From the NCBI RefSeq assembly GCF_024978135.1, contig NZ_JANTEZ010000001.1, positions 496,001 to 560,000 on the forward strand: a stretch of DNA of 64,000 nt. The letters are read 5' to 3'. Positions 45,805 through 53,648 of this stretch are shown piece after piece. The notes beneath the pieces were generated by a model. That model did not search any database and was not told where the DNA came from. It worked only from the letters and a program-made list of their open reading frames with translations. This stretch comes from Herbiconiux gentiana (lineage in GTDB: Bacteria; Actinomycetota; Actinomycetes; Actinomycetales; Microbacteriaceae). Within the stretch, counting starts at the first letter, position 1. Every line of letters starts with the position of its first letter. The position numbers were made by a program, and so were the translations under genes.

Positions 45805-47853
45805 ATGTCCGACGCCACCCCCACCGACCCCGACGCCACCCGGCCCCACACGACGCACCCCGAGGCCACGGCCCCGCAGAGCGACGAGCCCGAGACCGCC
45901 ACCGGTCTGTTCGCGAGCCTGTACGACGACCGTGACGGCCACGACGGCCACGACGGCGCTGCGGCCGATGCCTCCGCGTCGGAGCCGGCACCCGGTGCCG
46001 CTCCCGCACCGACGCCCTCGTCGTCGTCGTCGTCTTCATCCGAGCCCGACGCGGGCTACGAGCTGACCGGCCGCGACCGCACCGCCCTCAGCTTCGTCGG
46101 CGCCTCGCTCAAGATCGGCACCCCCGAGTTCCGGGCGCGCTACGCCGCGGTCATCGACGACCTCTACCGTCAGCACTTCATCGACCCGAAGGCGCACCCG
46201 GCCTACGAGCCGCCGCCCGTGCCGCCGATCGAGGAGGTCGAGGAGACCGACCCGCTGGAGATCATCCGCTCGCAGCTCGGCCTCGTCTTCGACGACCGGC
46301 GCCTGCGCGACGACGCCCGAGCCGGTGCCGAGCAGCGTCTCGCCGAGACGAGCGAGCGCCTCGCCGAGATGACCGCCCGCTACGAGCGCACCCAGGCCAC
46401 CCTTGATTCGACCGCCGCCGACCTCGCCCAGCGGGAGGACCAGCTGCTCGCCCTGCAGCAGCGCCTCGCATCGGAGACCACGGCGCTGCAGCAGCGCCTC
46501 GCCTCCGAGACCGCGGCGCTCCAGGCCCAGCTGGCCGACGAGACCGCGCGCCTCGAGGCGCAGCGTGCCGACGAGACCGGCCGCCTGCAGAGCGAGCTGA
46601 CCGCGACCACCGGCCGCCTGACCGACGAGCACCAGGCCATGGCCTCGGGCTACGAGGTGCAGATCGCCGGGCTGCACACGGCCCACGCCGCCCAGCTCGA
46701 GGAGGTGCGCGGCTCGCACGTCGCCCAGCTCGAGCAGCTGAGCTCGTCGCACTCCGCCCAGATCGAGCAGCTCACCGCCGCGCACGCCGCCCAGGTCGAC
46801 GACCTCCGCAAGGCCCACGCGGCCGAGACCGATCAGCTGCGGGCGGGCCACGCCTCCGAGAGCGACCAGCTGCGGATGCACGACGAGCAGCTGCGCGCCG
46901 CGCACGTCGCGGAGATCGAGCGGCTCACCGCGACGCACCAGGCCGAGCTCGAGCAGCTCCGCGGCCAGCACGAGGCCGAGCTGGAGCAGCAGCGCACCGC
47001 GTCGGCCGCCGAGCTCGACGGCCTGCGCGCCGAGAACACGACTCTCACCGAGCGTTTCACCGCCGAGATCGAGCAGCTCCGCACCGACCACGCCACCACC
47101 GTCGCCGCCCTGTCGGCCGACGGCGAGGGGGCGGCCGCGGCCATCGCCCAGACCGCCGACGAGCTGGAGCAGAGCCGCGCACGGGTCACGCAGCTCGAGA
47201 GCGAGCTCGCGGCCGCCCGCGCCGAGAGCGACGCCGCGACGGCGGCCTCCTCCGCCGACGAGACGCCGTCCTCCGAGTCGGGCGCCGTGCACGAGGCGGC
47301 CCTCGCCGAGGCGCGGGGCCGGGTCGACGCCCTCGAGCGCGAGCTGGCCGAGGCGCAGGCCGAGGCCGCACAGGCCCGCCGTGACGCGGACGCCGCAGCG
47401 AGCACCGCGGCCGCAGCCGCCGCGGCGGCGACCTCCGGCCGTGACGGCGAGCGGGAGCCCGAGGGCTTCGAGGCTCTCGGCCTCGGCGGGAACGACGGCG
47501 ACGACCTCCACGACGCCCGCGACCGCGTCGCCCGCCTCGAGAGCGAGCTGCGTGCGGCACGAACCGAGATCGGCATCCTGGCCGACGAGCGCGACCGCGC
47601 CCTCTCCGACGCCGCCATCTCGCTGGAGGACCGCGAGAAGCTGAGCGACGCACTGATGGCCGCCCAGGCCAACCGCTCCGTGCAGGCCTCGACGCTGGAG
47701 GTCGAACTGCGGCGGGCCCGAGCGCTCGTGACCGAGATCGAGGAGATCGCCACCGGCCAGCTCTGCGACGAGGACGAGACGAGCGAGTACGCCATCGGTG
47801 CGAACGACTCGGCCGTGCTCGTGCTCAACGCCATCGCCGGCGCCGACGACTGA
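45805..47853 (+). CDS. Large hendecad coiled-coil protein of unknown function
   Basis: 682 residues from an ATG with TAGGAG a few bases upstream; an earlier in-frame ATG at 45736 has none. Residues 1-85 are acidic and disordered with a Ser run. Residues 90-170 hold a small conserved-looking segment (ALSFVGASLKIGTPEFRARYAA). From about 170 to 655 the protein is almost continuous coiled coil. Two blocks have 11-residue periodicity: 217-271 (five copies like LQQRLASETTA) and 294-399 (nine copies like HAAQLEEVRGS). No membrane segment. It could be a cytoskeletal scaffold, tether or DivIVA-like organiser; none is proven. Confidence 0.78.
   Translation: MSDATPTDPDATRPHTTHPEATAPQSDEPETATGLFASLYDDRDGHDGHDGAAADASASEPAPGAAPAPTPSSSSSSSSEPDAGYELTGRDRTALSFVGASLKIGTPEFRARYAAVIDDLYRQHFIDPKAHPAYEPPPVPPIEEVEETDPLEIIRSQLGLVFDDRRLRDDARAGAEQRLAETSERLAEMTARYERTQATLDSTAADLAQREDQLLALQQRLASETTALQQRLASETAALQAQLADETARLEAQRADETGRLQSELTATTGRLTDEHQAMASGYEVQIAGLHTAHAAQLEEVRGSHVAQLEQLSSSHSAQIEQLTAAHAAQVDDLRKAHAAETDQLRAGHASESDQLRMHDEQLRAAHVAEIERLTATHQAELEQLRGQHEAELEQQRTASAAELDGLRAENTTLTERFTAEIEQLRTDHATTVAALSADGEGAAAAIAQTADELEQSRARVTQLESELAAARAESDAATAASSADETPSSESGAVHEAALAEARGRVDALERELAEAQAEAAQARRDADAAASTAAAAAAAATSGRDGEREPEGFEALGLGGNDGDDLHDARDRVARLESELRAARTEIGILADERDRALSDAAISLEDREKLSDALMAAQANRSVQASTLEVELRRARALVTEIEEIATGQLCDEDETSEYAIGANDSAVLVLNAIAGADD
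46453..46617 (+). repeat. Five 33-bp repeats encoding hendecads LQxxLAxETxx
   Basis: Five 11-residue units (LQQRLASETTA, LQQRLASETAA, LQAQLADETAR, LEAQRADETGR, LQSELTATTGR). Eleven-residue spacing gives straight or right-handed coiled coils. Confidence 0.85.
46684..47001 (+). repeat. Nine 33-bp repeats encoding hendecads beginning with His
   Basis: Nine units such as HAAQLEEVRGS, HVAQLEQLSSS and HQAELEQLRGQ; one is extended by seven residues (RMHDEQLRAA end), so the register shifts once. The regular His every 11 residues lines one face. Confidence 0.85.
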
Positions 47854-47869
47854 TCCGCGCGCACTCGAC

Positions 47870-47906
47870 GACGCCGCTCCGCCCCGGAAGTGGGAGGAGC
47901 GGCGTC
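47870..47906 (+). terminator. Intrinsic-type hairpin after the coiled-coil gene
   Basis: Perfect 11-bp stem GACGCCGCTCC (47870-47880) with GGAGCGGCGTC (47896-47906) and a 15-base loop, 17 bases past the stop. No T run. Confidence 0.65.
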
Positions 47907-47910
47907 GCCA

Positions 47911-47927
47911 TGTGTACGCTGTCCACA
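47911..47927. promoter_or_regulatory. Predicted TetR operator, site 1 (upstream of the TetR gene at 47974)
   Basis: TGTGTACGCTGTCCACA, an imperfect palindrome matching at 15 of 17 bases a site just upstream of the VOC gene (59064-59080). It lies 46 bases before the TetR start, as expected for an autoregulated repressor. Confidence 0.55.
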
Positions 47928-47973
47928 ACGGCATCCGGCCCTCCGGACGCCTCCCTACCCCCGAGAGCCCAGC

Positions 47974-48627
47974 ATGAGCGATGAGGAGCAGCCGCCTCCG
48001 CGGTCGACCTACCGGCACGGCGGGCTGCGCGACGCCCTGCTCGAGGCGGGCGTCGAGATGGCCCGCGAGGGCGGCCCCGACGCCGTCGTTCTGCGCGAGG
48101 CCACCCGCCGTGCGGGCGTCTCGCCGAACGCCGCCTACCGGCACTTCGCCGACCGAGAGGCGCTGCTGAAAGCCGTGAGCGACGCCTGCCTCGGCTTCTC
48201 GGCCGACCGCATCGAGCAGGAGCTGGCCGCGCATCCGCCGACCGGCCACGACGGAGCGTTCACCGAGGCCGACGCGCGCGCGATGCTGCGGGCCGTGGGT
48301 CTCGGTTACCTGGCGTTCGCCCGCGAGGAGCCCGGCCTCTTCCGCACCGCCTACTCGGTGCCCGATGACCTCAGCCACGCCTTCGACGCGGGCAAGGCCG
48401 GCCGAGGCGGCCGCACCCCGTTCCAGCTCGTGGGCATCGCGCTCGACGCGATGGTCGAGACCGGCGCCATGCCCGCGGCCCGACGCCAGAACGCGGAATT
48501 CCTCGCCTGGGCCACCGTGCACGGCCTCGGCATGCTGATCATCGACGGCCCCCTCCGCGGCCTCGACGACCGCATGGTCGACTTCGCGACCTCCCGCCTC
48601 CTCGACATGGTCGACCGCGGCCTCTGA
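47974..48627 (+). CDS. TetR/AcrR-family regulator with WHG-type C-terminal domain
   Basis: 217 residues from the ATG at 47974. The helix-turn-helix lies at about residues 10-60 (GLRDALLEAGVEMAREGG, then LREATRRAGVSPNAAYRHFADREALL). The C-terminal domain has the AxxHG block (WATVHGLGMLI) of WHG-type TetR proteins. It probably represses its own gene through the palindrome at 47911-47927 and, from the matching site, the VOC gene 11 kb away. The ligand is unknown. The coiled-coil terminator lies upstream, so it has its own promoter. Confidence 0.9.
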   Translation: MSDEEQPPPRSTYRHGGLRDALLEAGVEMAREGGPDAVVLREATRRAGVSPNAAYRHFADREALLKAVSDACLGFSADRIEQELAAHPPTGHDGAFTEADARAMLRAVGLGYLAFAREEPGLFRTAYSVPDDLSHAFDAGKAGRGGRTPFQLVGIALDAMVETGAMPAARRQNAEFLAWATVHGLGMLIIDGPLRGLDDRMVDFATSRLLDMVDRGL

Positions 48628-48698
48628 CCGGTGCGGGCGGCGCCCTAGGGCGTCGGCGTTCCGGGGTCAAGGCTCAGGGGTGAGCGAGCCGCGGCTGG

Positions 48699-48704
48699 CA
48701 TGAT
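48699..48704 (+). promoter_or_regulatory. Predicted -10 element of the second TetR gene
   Basis: CATGAT, then six bases, then ATG at 48711; no Shine-Dalgarno is seen. Confidence 0.4.
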
Positions 48705-48710
48705 GGCAGC

Positions 48711-49316
48711 ATGAGCGGCTCCGAGGCCCCCGTGGGGCGGCACGACGGCGCGCACCACGACGGCGCCCGCGGCGGGGCAGCCGACGAGCGCATCGTCGCG
48801 GCGACGCTGCAGCTGCTGCGCGACCGCGGGCCGGCCGGGGTGACCGTCGAGTCGGTGGCCGCCGCGTCCGGCGTCGCCAAGACCACGATCTACCGCCGCT
48901 ACGAAGACCGCGAGGCCCTGCTCACCGCCGCCATCGACGTCGCGACCACCGAGGTGACGCTGCCGAGCGGCATGAGCACCTACGACACCCTGCACTGGCT
49001 GCTCGGGGCCGCCCGCGTGCGGGTGCAGGACATCGTGGGGCGCGGCACGGTCGCGGCCATCCTCGTCGACGACGGCGACGCGCCGTTCACCGAGCAGCTG
49101 CGCGACATGATCCGTATGCGCAGCCACCAGCTGGTGTCGTTCCTCGACGAGGCGGTGGCGCGCGGCGACCTGCGGGCCGGCCTCGACGTGAAGCTCGTGG
49201 TGAGCGTGCTGCTCGGATCGGCGGTCGGCCACGTCATCCGCGGCGGCGAGCCCGACGAGGAGTGGGCCGACCGGCTGCTGACGCTGCTCTGGCCGGCCCT
49301 GACTCCCCCGAACTGA
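48711..49316 (+). CDS. TetR/AcrR-family regulator, candidate controller of the lipid cluster
   Basis: 201 residues. The DNA-binding part at about 25-72 reads ERIVAATLQLLRDRGPAGVTVESV, then ASGVAKTTIYRRYEDREALL; the C-terminal domain resembles TetR_C families of lipid-related repressors but I do not recognise a specific one. It converges on the alkyl-DHAP-synthase-like gene. As the nearest regulator, it is the best candidate to bind the perfect inverted repeat at 52624-52644; this is inference from position only. Confidence 0.9.
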   Translation: MSGSEAPVGRHDGAHHDGARGGAADERIVAATLQLLRDRGPAGVTVESVAAASGVAKTTIYRRYEDREALLTAAIDVATTEVTLPSGMSTYDTLHWLLGAARVRVQDIVGRGTVAAILVDDGDAPFTEQLRDMIRMRSHQLVSFLDEAVARGDLRAGLDVKLVVSVLLGSAVGHVIRGGEPDEEWADRLLTLLWPALTPPN

Positions 49317-49317
49317 A

Positions 49318-49355
49318 CCCGGGCCGGTCAGGGCCGAGCCCGAGCCGAGCCCGGG
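49318..49355. terminator. Possible hairpin between TetR and the AGPS-like gene
   Basis: CCCGGGC (49318-49324) can pair with GCCCGGG (49349-49355) between the two converging stops. No T run, so support is weak. Confidence 0.35.
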
Positions 49356-49367
49356 CGGGCGACGCCG

Positions 49368-51110
49368 CTAGTGAGCGGCGGGGGCCGCCGGCGCGTCAGC
49401 TCTCGGAGCGTGCGCGACGCGGGCCGCGACCTCCTCGGGCGTGATCGGCGTGCCGAGCACCTTGCCGGGGTTGAACTGCTGCCCCGGGTCGGCCGCGTCG
49501 AACAGCCCCTGCATGAGGGCGACGCCGCCGGCCGAGATGTCCTGCTCCATCCACGGCGAGTGCTCGACCCCCACCGCGTGGTGGTGCGACAGCGTTCCGC
49601 CGGCGTCGATGAAGGCCTGCTGGATGCTCGACTTCACGACCTCATACTGGGCGATCGGGTCGTCGCCGTGCACGAACGCGAAGGTGAAGTAGAGGCAGGC
49701 GCCGGAGTGGTACGAGTGCGAGAGGTGGCACATGATCCAGCCATGCACGCCGAGCGCGTCGTAGGCCTTGCTCGCGGCCGCGACGGTGTCGTCGTAGACC
49801 TTCTGCAGCTTCGACCACGGGGCCGCGGTCTCGGAGACGTCGGCGGCCGCACCCCGGTCGAGCAGGAAGTCGCGGAGGTAGGGCGTGTCGAACTTCTTCT
49901 GGTCGTAGAGCGCGCCCGGGCCTTTGCCCACGCCGAGCCCGCCGTGCTTGCGCACGATCTTCGACACGAGCTTCTTCTCGTAGGCGACGTGCGACGAGCT
50001 GCCCTCGAAGCCCATGAACGACAGGCACATGTCGTCCAGCACCCAGCCGCGGCGCTGCAGCACCGACATGAGCGTCTTGGTCACGAATGACGAGACACCC
50101 TTGGACTCCTTGCGGGTGGCCAGCGAGAAGCCGCTCTCCCGCGCATCCGACACCCGGGTGATCGACGGCGAGGCGTCGGACTCGGAGATCTCGTGCATGG
50201 CCGCGAGGCCGGCCTTCCAGTTGGGGAAGAAGTACGCCTGCACCTCGCGCACGGCGGGCTGGCGGTGCACCTGCACCGTGACCTCGGTGATCACGCCCAG
50301 GCGACCCTCGGAGCCGACGATCATCTCGCGCACCGACGGGCCCGTGGAGGTCGAAGGCAGCGGGCGCAGCACGACGACCGTGCCGGGGCGCACCATGCGG
50401 AGGCCGCGGGCGATGTCGGCGATGTCGCCGTACTTGTCGCTCTGCATGCCCGAGGACCGGGTGGCGACCCAGCCGCCGAGCGTCGAGTGCGTGAAGCTGT
50501 CGGGGAAGTGCCCGAGCGTCCACCCGCGGGCGTTCAGTTGCGCCTCGAGGTCGGGGCCCTGGGCGCCGGCCTGGATGCGGGCGAGGCCCGAGCCCTCGTC
50601 GATGTCGAGCACGCGACGCAGGCGTCCGAGGTCGAGCGACACGATGGTGCGTTTCTCGCCGGCGAGCGGCTCGAGGCTGCCGGCGATGTTGCTGCCGCCA
50701 CCGAAGGGGATGAGCACGGCGCCCTCGGTGACCACCGCGTCGACGATGCGCTGCACCTCGGCCTCGTCGGCCGGGTAGACCACGACATCGGGCACGCGGG
50801 CGATCTCGTTGCGACGCACGCGCAGCAGGTCGCGGATGCTCTTGCCGTAGGTGTGCACGACCCGCGCCATGTCGTCGGTGGTCGCGTTCGCCTCGCCGAC
50901 GATCGAGACCAGCTCGGCCTCGAAGGACGGGGTCAGGCGCGACGGCTCGACGGTGAGCTCGTCGAACGCCAGGGGCGGTACGGGTGGAACGCTGATGTCG
51001 AGAGCCACGGCCTTCTTCACGAAGGGGGCGAAGTCCGGCTTGTCCTCGAAGTGGAATCCGACGCCCTCGAGGCCCCAGCCCCACCACTTCATGTGCTTAA
51101 CGTCGGTCAT
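49368..51110 (-). CDS. Alkyldihydroxyacetonephosphate synthase-like FAD enzyme
   Basis: 580 residues of the VAO/PCMH flavoprotein family. The FAD domain (about 120-310) has VVVYPADEAEVQRIVDAVV and PFGGGSNIAGSLEP. The catalytic half carries CHLSHSYHSGACLYFTFAF and the triple-histidine LSHHHAVG, both matching my knowledge of eukaryotic AGPS and not of lactate or glycolate oxidases. The N-terminal MKWWGWG block is also typical. AGPS swaps the acyl chain of acyl-DHAP for a fatty alcohol, making the ether bond. It is last of three genes with PlsC and SDR; four-base overlaps join them. Confidence 0.88.
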   Translation of the reverse strand: MTDVKHMKWWGWGLEGVGFHFEDKPDFAPFVKKAVALDISVPPVPPLAFDELTVEPSRLTPSFEAELVSIVGEANATTDDMARVVHTYGKSIRDLLRVRRNEIARVPDVVVYPADEAEVQRIVDAVVTEGAVLIPFGGGSNIAGSLEPLAGEKRTIVSLDLGRLRRVLDIDEGSGLARIQAGAQGPDLEAQLNARGWTLGHFPDSFTHSTLGGWVATRSSGMQSDKYGDIADIARGLRMVRPGTVVVLRPLPSTSTGPSVREMIVGSEGRLGVITEVTVQVHRQPAVREVQAYFFPNWKAGLAAMHEISESDASPSITRVSDARESGFSLATRKESKGVSSFVTKTLMSVLQRRGWVLDDMCLSFMGFEGSSSHVAYEKKLVSKIVRKHGGLGVGKGPGALYDQKKFDTPYLRDFLLDRGAAADVSETAAPWSKLQKVYDDTVAAASKAYDALGVHGWIMCHLSHSYHSGACLYFTFAFVHGDDPIAQYEVVKSSIQQAFIDAGGTLSHHHAVGVEHSPWMEQDISAGGVALMQGLFDAADPGQQFNPGKVLGTPITPEEVAARVAHAPRADAPAAPAAH

Positions 51111-51814
51111 GCTGTTCCTTTCGGGGTGGCTCCGGTCGTGTGCAGACGTCGCACCTCGGCCCTGATGCGCTTCGAGAACTCGTCAGGGGTCTCGCCGGGC
51201 AGTCCGATCATAGGCTCCCCGTAGACGACCGTGACCGGGGGGCGCCCGGGAATCGGCCAGTTGCGACCGCGGGGCATCGCCGCGTTGGCGCCGACGAGTG
51301 CGACCGGCACGAGCGGCACGTCGCAGGACAGCGACAGCGCGGCCGCCCCCGCCTTGAACTCCGCCATCTCGCCCGTCTTCGACCGCGTGCCCTCGGGGAA
51401 CACCAGCAGCGGCACTCCGCGGCTCAGCAGCTTCTTCGACACCCCCTGCTTCTGGGCGGTGCCGGTGCGGTCGATCGGGAAGGCGTTGAAGAACAGGGCG
51501 GTCAGGATGCGCCGCCACCAGATGTCGTGGAAGTAGTCCGCAGCGGCCCCTGCCGCCAGGTACCGCCCCATGCGCCGCGGCAGCGAGCACATCACGAGCG
51601 GCGCGTCGAGGTGGCTCGAGTGGTTCGCCACCACGATGAAGGCGCCTCGCACGCCCTTCAGGGCGTCGCGCCCCTGCACGCTGACCCTCGTGATCGACCA
51701 GACCACCGACTTCAGCAGCATCCGCTGGGCCACGAAGCGCATGTTCGCCATCACACCGCTGGTGAAGCGGTCCTTCGGTGCTCGGATGAGGTGCGGGTGG
51801 TTGTGGGTCATCAT
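51107..51814 (-). CDS. PlsC-type 1-acylglycerol-3-phosphate/DHAP acyltransferase
   Basis: 235 residues from the first of two ATGs at 51814. The acyltransferase motif HX4D is seen in VVANHSSHLDAP, and the second block in FPEGTRSKTGEMAEFK. A hydrophobic N-terminal stretch may dip into the membrane. In the cluster it could acylate DHAP (the GNPAT step) or the sn-2 position of alkyl-glycerol phosphate; sequence alone cannot separate these. It overlaps the SDR stop by four bases upstream and the AGPS-like start by four bases downstream. Confidence 0.9.
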   Translation of the reverse strand: MMTHNHPHLIRAPKDRFTSGVMANMRFVAQRMLLKSVVWSITRVSVQGRDALKGVRGAFIVVANHSSHLDAPLVMCSLPRRMGRYLAAGAAADYFHDIWWRRILTALFFNAFPIDRTGTAQKQGVSKKLLSRGVPLLVFPEGTRSKTGEMAEFKAGAAALSLSCDVPLVPVALVGANAAMPRGRNWPIPGRPPVTVVYGEPMIGLPGETPDEFSKRIRAEVRRLHTTGATPKGTA

Positions 51815-52611
51815 GAGGTCTTCGCCTCCGACGGCACGATCGGTTTGCTGCGGCTGGACGAGATCTTCCCCGAGATCCAGCGGATGGTGCGGCGGGGCAG
51901 GTGGCGGGTGAAGAGCATGAGGAACCGGAACCGCTTCGAGGGCACGGAGAGCACCTTGCCGCGGGCGACGTCGTGCAGGCACTCCTCGACCAGCGCATCC
52001 GCGTCGAGCCAGAGGAACTCGGGGATCGACTTGGTGCGGATGCCCGCCCGCTCGTGGAACTCGGTGCGCACCCAGCCCGGCAGCACCGCCGTGACCTGGA
52101 CACCGGAGGTCTTCAGCTCTACCGCGAGGGCCTCGGTGTACGCCGTGGTCCACGCCTTGACCGCCGAGTAGTTGCCGGTCGCGATGGTGCCGGCGACGCT
52201 GGAGACGTTGAGGATGGTGCCCCGGCGCCTGGCCTTCATGGCCCGTCCGGCGGCGCCGCCGAGCACGAGCACCGCGAGGCACATCACCGAGAGGGCGCGC
52301 TCGTGGATCGAGACGTCGCGCTCGAGCAGCGAACCGTGGATGCCGAAGCCGGCGTTGTTCACCAGGAAGTCGATCGGCGAGTCGGTCGACTCCAGCCGCT
52401 CCGCGATGCGGTCGACGTCGGCACGCACCGAGAGGTCGGCCGAGATGGTCTCGACCTTCGTCGCGCCGTCGCGGGAGAGCTCGGCGGCCGTCTCGCGCAG
52501 CCGTTCCTCGTCGCGTGCGACGAGCACGAGGTCGTAGCCTCGAAGAGAGAGGGCCCGGGCGAATGCTGCACCGATCCCCGAGGTTCCACCGGTCACCAGA
52601 GCCGTCGCCAT
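51811..52611 (-). CDS. Short-chain dehydrogenase/reductase, candidate alkyl-DHAP reductase
   Basis: 266 residues. NAD(P) motif TGGTSGIGAAFA, NNAGFG, catalytic Ser in VSSVAGTIATGNYSAVKAW with YxxxK. The C-terminal extension after about residue 220 is basic and may associate with membranes, as in DHRS7B-type acyl/alkyl-DHAP reductases. It is the first gene of the three-gene minus-strand arm. Its ATG at 52611 has TATCCT seven bases upstream, with the inverted repeat immediately behind that -10. Confidence 0.9.
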   Translation of the reverse strand: MATALVTGGTSGIGAAFARALSLRGYDLVLVARDEERLRETAAELSRDGATKVETISADLSVRADVDRIAERLESTDSPIDFLVNNAGFGIHGSLLERDVSIHERALSVMCLAVLVLGGAAGRAMKARRRGTILNVSSVAGTIATGNYSAVKAWTTAYTEALAVELKTSGVQVTAVLPGWVRTEFHERAGIRTKSIPEFLWLDADALVEECLHDVARGKVLSVPSKRFRFLMLFTRHLPRRTIRWISGKISSSRSKPIVPSEAKTS

Positions 52612-52618
52612 GGTGCTT

Positions 52619-52624
52619 AGGATA
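52619..52624 (-). promoter_or_regulatory. Predicted -10 element for the SDR-PlsC-AGPS arm
   Basis: TATCCT on the minus strand, seven bases before the SDR ATG. It abuts the inverted repeat at 52624-52644, so a bound repressor would cover the spacer between -10 and -35. Confidence 0.55.
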
Positions 52625-52644
52625 CGCTACGGAGTGCGTAGCGT
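52624..52644. promoter_or_regulatory. Perfect inverted repeat, probable repressor operator of the divergent lipid operons
   Basis: ACGCTACG (52624-52631), spacer GAGTG (52632-52636), CGTAGCGT (52637-52644). Size and symmetry fit a TetR-type dimer. It lies in the only promoter region shared by both arms of the lipid cluster, 101 bases between starts. Confidence 0.7.
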
Positions 52645-52712
52645 TAGACGAGCGCATCCCTTCATCCCTCCTCGCCGACCACGTCGGGGACAGTCCGCCT
52701 CGGAGAGACCAG

Positions 52713-53648
52713 ATGTCCGTCGAAGAACGAGTTCCCGGGCGTTTCGACGTGCGCGACTTCGCCCGCACCGCGGTCGGCAGCCACCGCGGCGAGATCGACC
52801 TCGAGGCGTTCGCCGAGCATCCGCTCACCGACCGCACGGTGCGCCTGCTCGCCTACCTGCGCGAGCTCGAGCGCTCGACCATGACCTACCTGCGCAACGT
52901 GCTGGTCACCCCCACGCACAAAGACGCTCGGGTCACCGCCTTCCTCACCACCTGGGCGTTCGAGAAGTACTGGATCGCCGACGCCCTCGAGGTGATCGTG
53001 CGCGCCCACGGCGTCGACCCCACCGCGATCGAGGAGCTGCCCCGCTTCAAGGCCTTCGCGCTCGAGCTCTCCGAGCGGGCGACCCCCATCGTCGAGTCGT
53101 TCCGGGCGAACGCGATCGGCCCCGACGTCATCGGCGTGCACCTCACCACGGTGGCGGTCGACGAGTGGATGACCGAGGCCGCCTACGAGCGCCTCAAGAC
53201 GCTCGACCCGAACCCCGAGCTGGTCTCCCTGCTCGAGCGCATCCTCGACGTGAAGAAGCGGCACCGCGCCTTCGTCGAGCCCGACGCCCGCGCTCGCCTG
53301 ACCGCCTCACGGCGAGCCCAGAACCTCGCCCGTCGCGCCCTGCCGCGCACGCCGTGGCCGATCGGTGCCGCCAGCGTGCAGCAATCCGCCTCGACGTTCT
53401 TCTACGAAGAGCTCCTCGACGCCGAACTCACCGCCGGCGTCGACGCGAAGGTGCGGGAGCTGCCCGGGCTCGGTGCGCTGCACGTCGTGCGCGCCGCCCG
53501 TGAGCGCGCGCTCGCTCCCTCGCGGGGCGCCGGGCACGCCCTCGGGCGCACGCTGGCCGGCCTGCGGTACCGTCTTGCCGGTACGAAAGCCGATGACACC
53601 TCGACCTCGACCACCTCGACCTCCACGAAAGGCGGAGCGACCGGATGA
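52713..53648 (+). CDS. Degenerate ferritin-like protein, paralogue of 56018
   Basis: 311 residues from an ATG with GGAGAG upstream. It is clearly related to the protein at 56018: LRELERSTMTYLRNVLVTPTHKD against LRYMCDIEYHTVCYLRDMLV. But metal ligands are changed: the first ExxH is FEKYWIAD (His lost) and the last reads VKKRHRAF (Glu lost), while the DEW Glu and one His remain. It may thus be a non-catalytic partner of the other copy. The N-terminal ~45 residues and C-terminal ~60 are extra. Its stop overlaps the reductase start (ATGA). Confidence 0.8.
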   Translation: MSVEERVPGRFDVRDFARTAVGSHRGEIDLEAFAEHPLTDRTVRLLAYLRELERSTMTYLRNVLVTPTHKDARVTAFLTTWAFEKYWIADALEVIVRAHGVDPTAIEELPRFKAFALELSERATPIVESFRANAIGPDVIGVHLTTVAVDEWMTEAAYERLKTLDPNPELVSLLERILDVKKRHRAFVEPDARARLTASRRAQNLARRALPRTPWPIGAASVQQSASTFFYEELLDAELTAGVDAKVRELPGLGALHVVRAARERALAPSRGAGHALGRTLAGLRYRLAGTKADDTSTSTTSTSTKGGATG

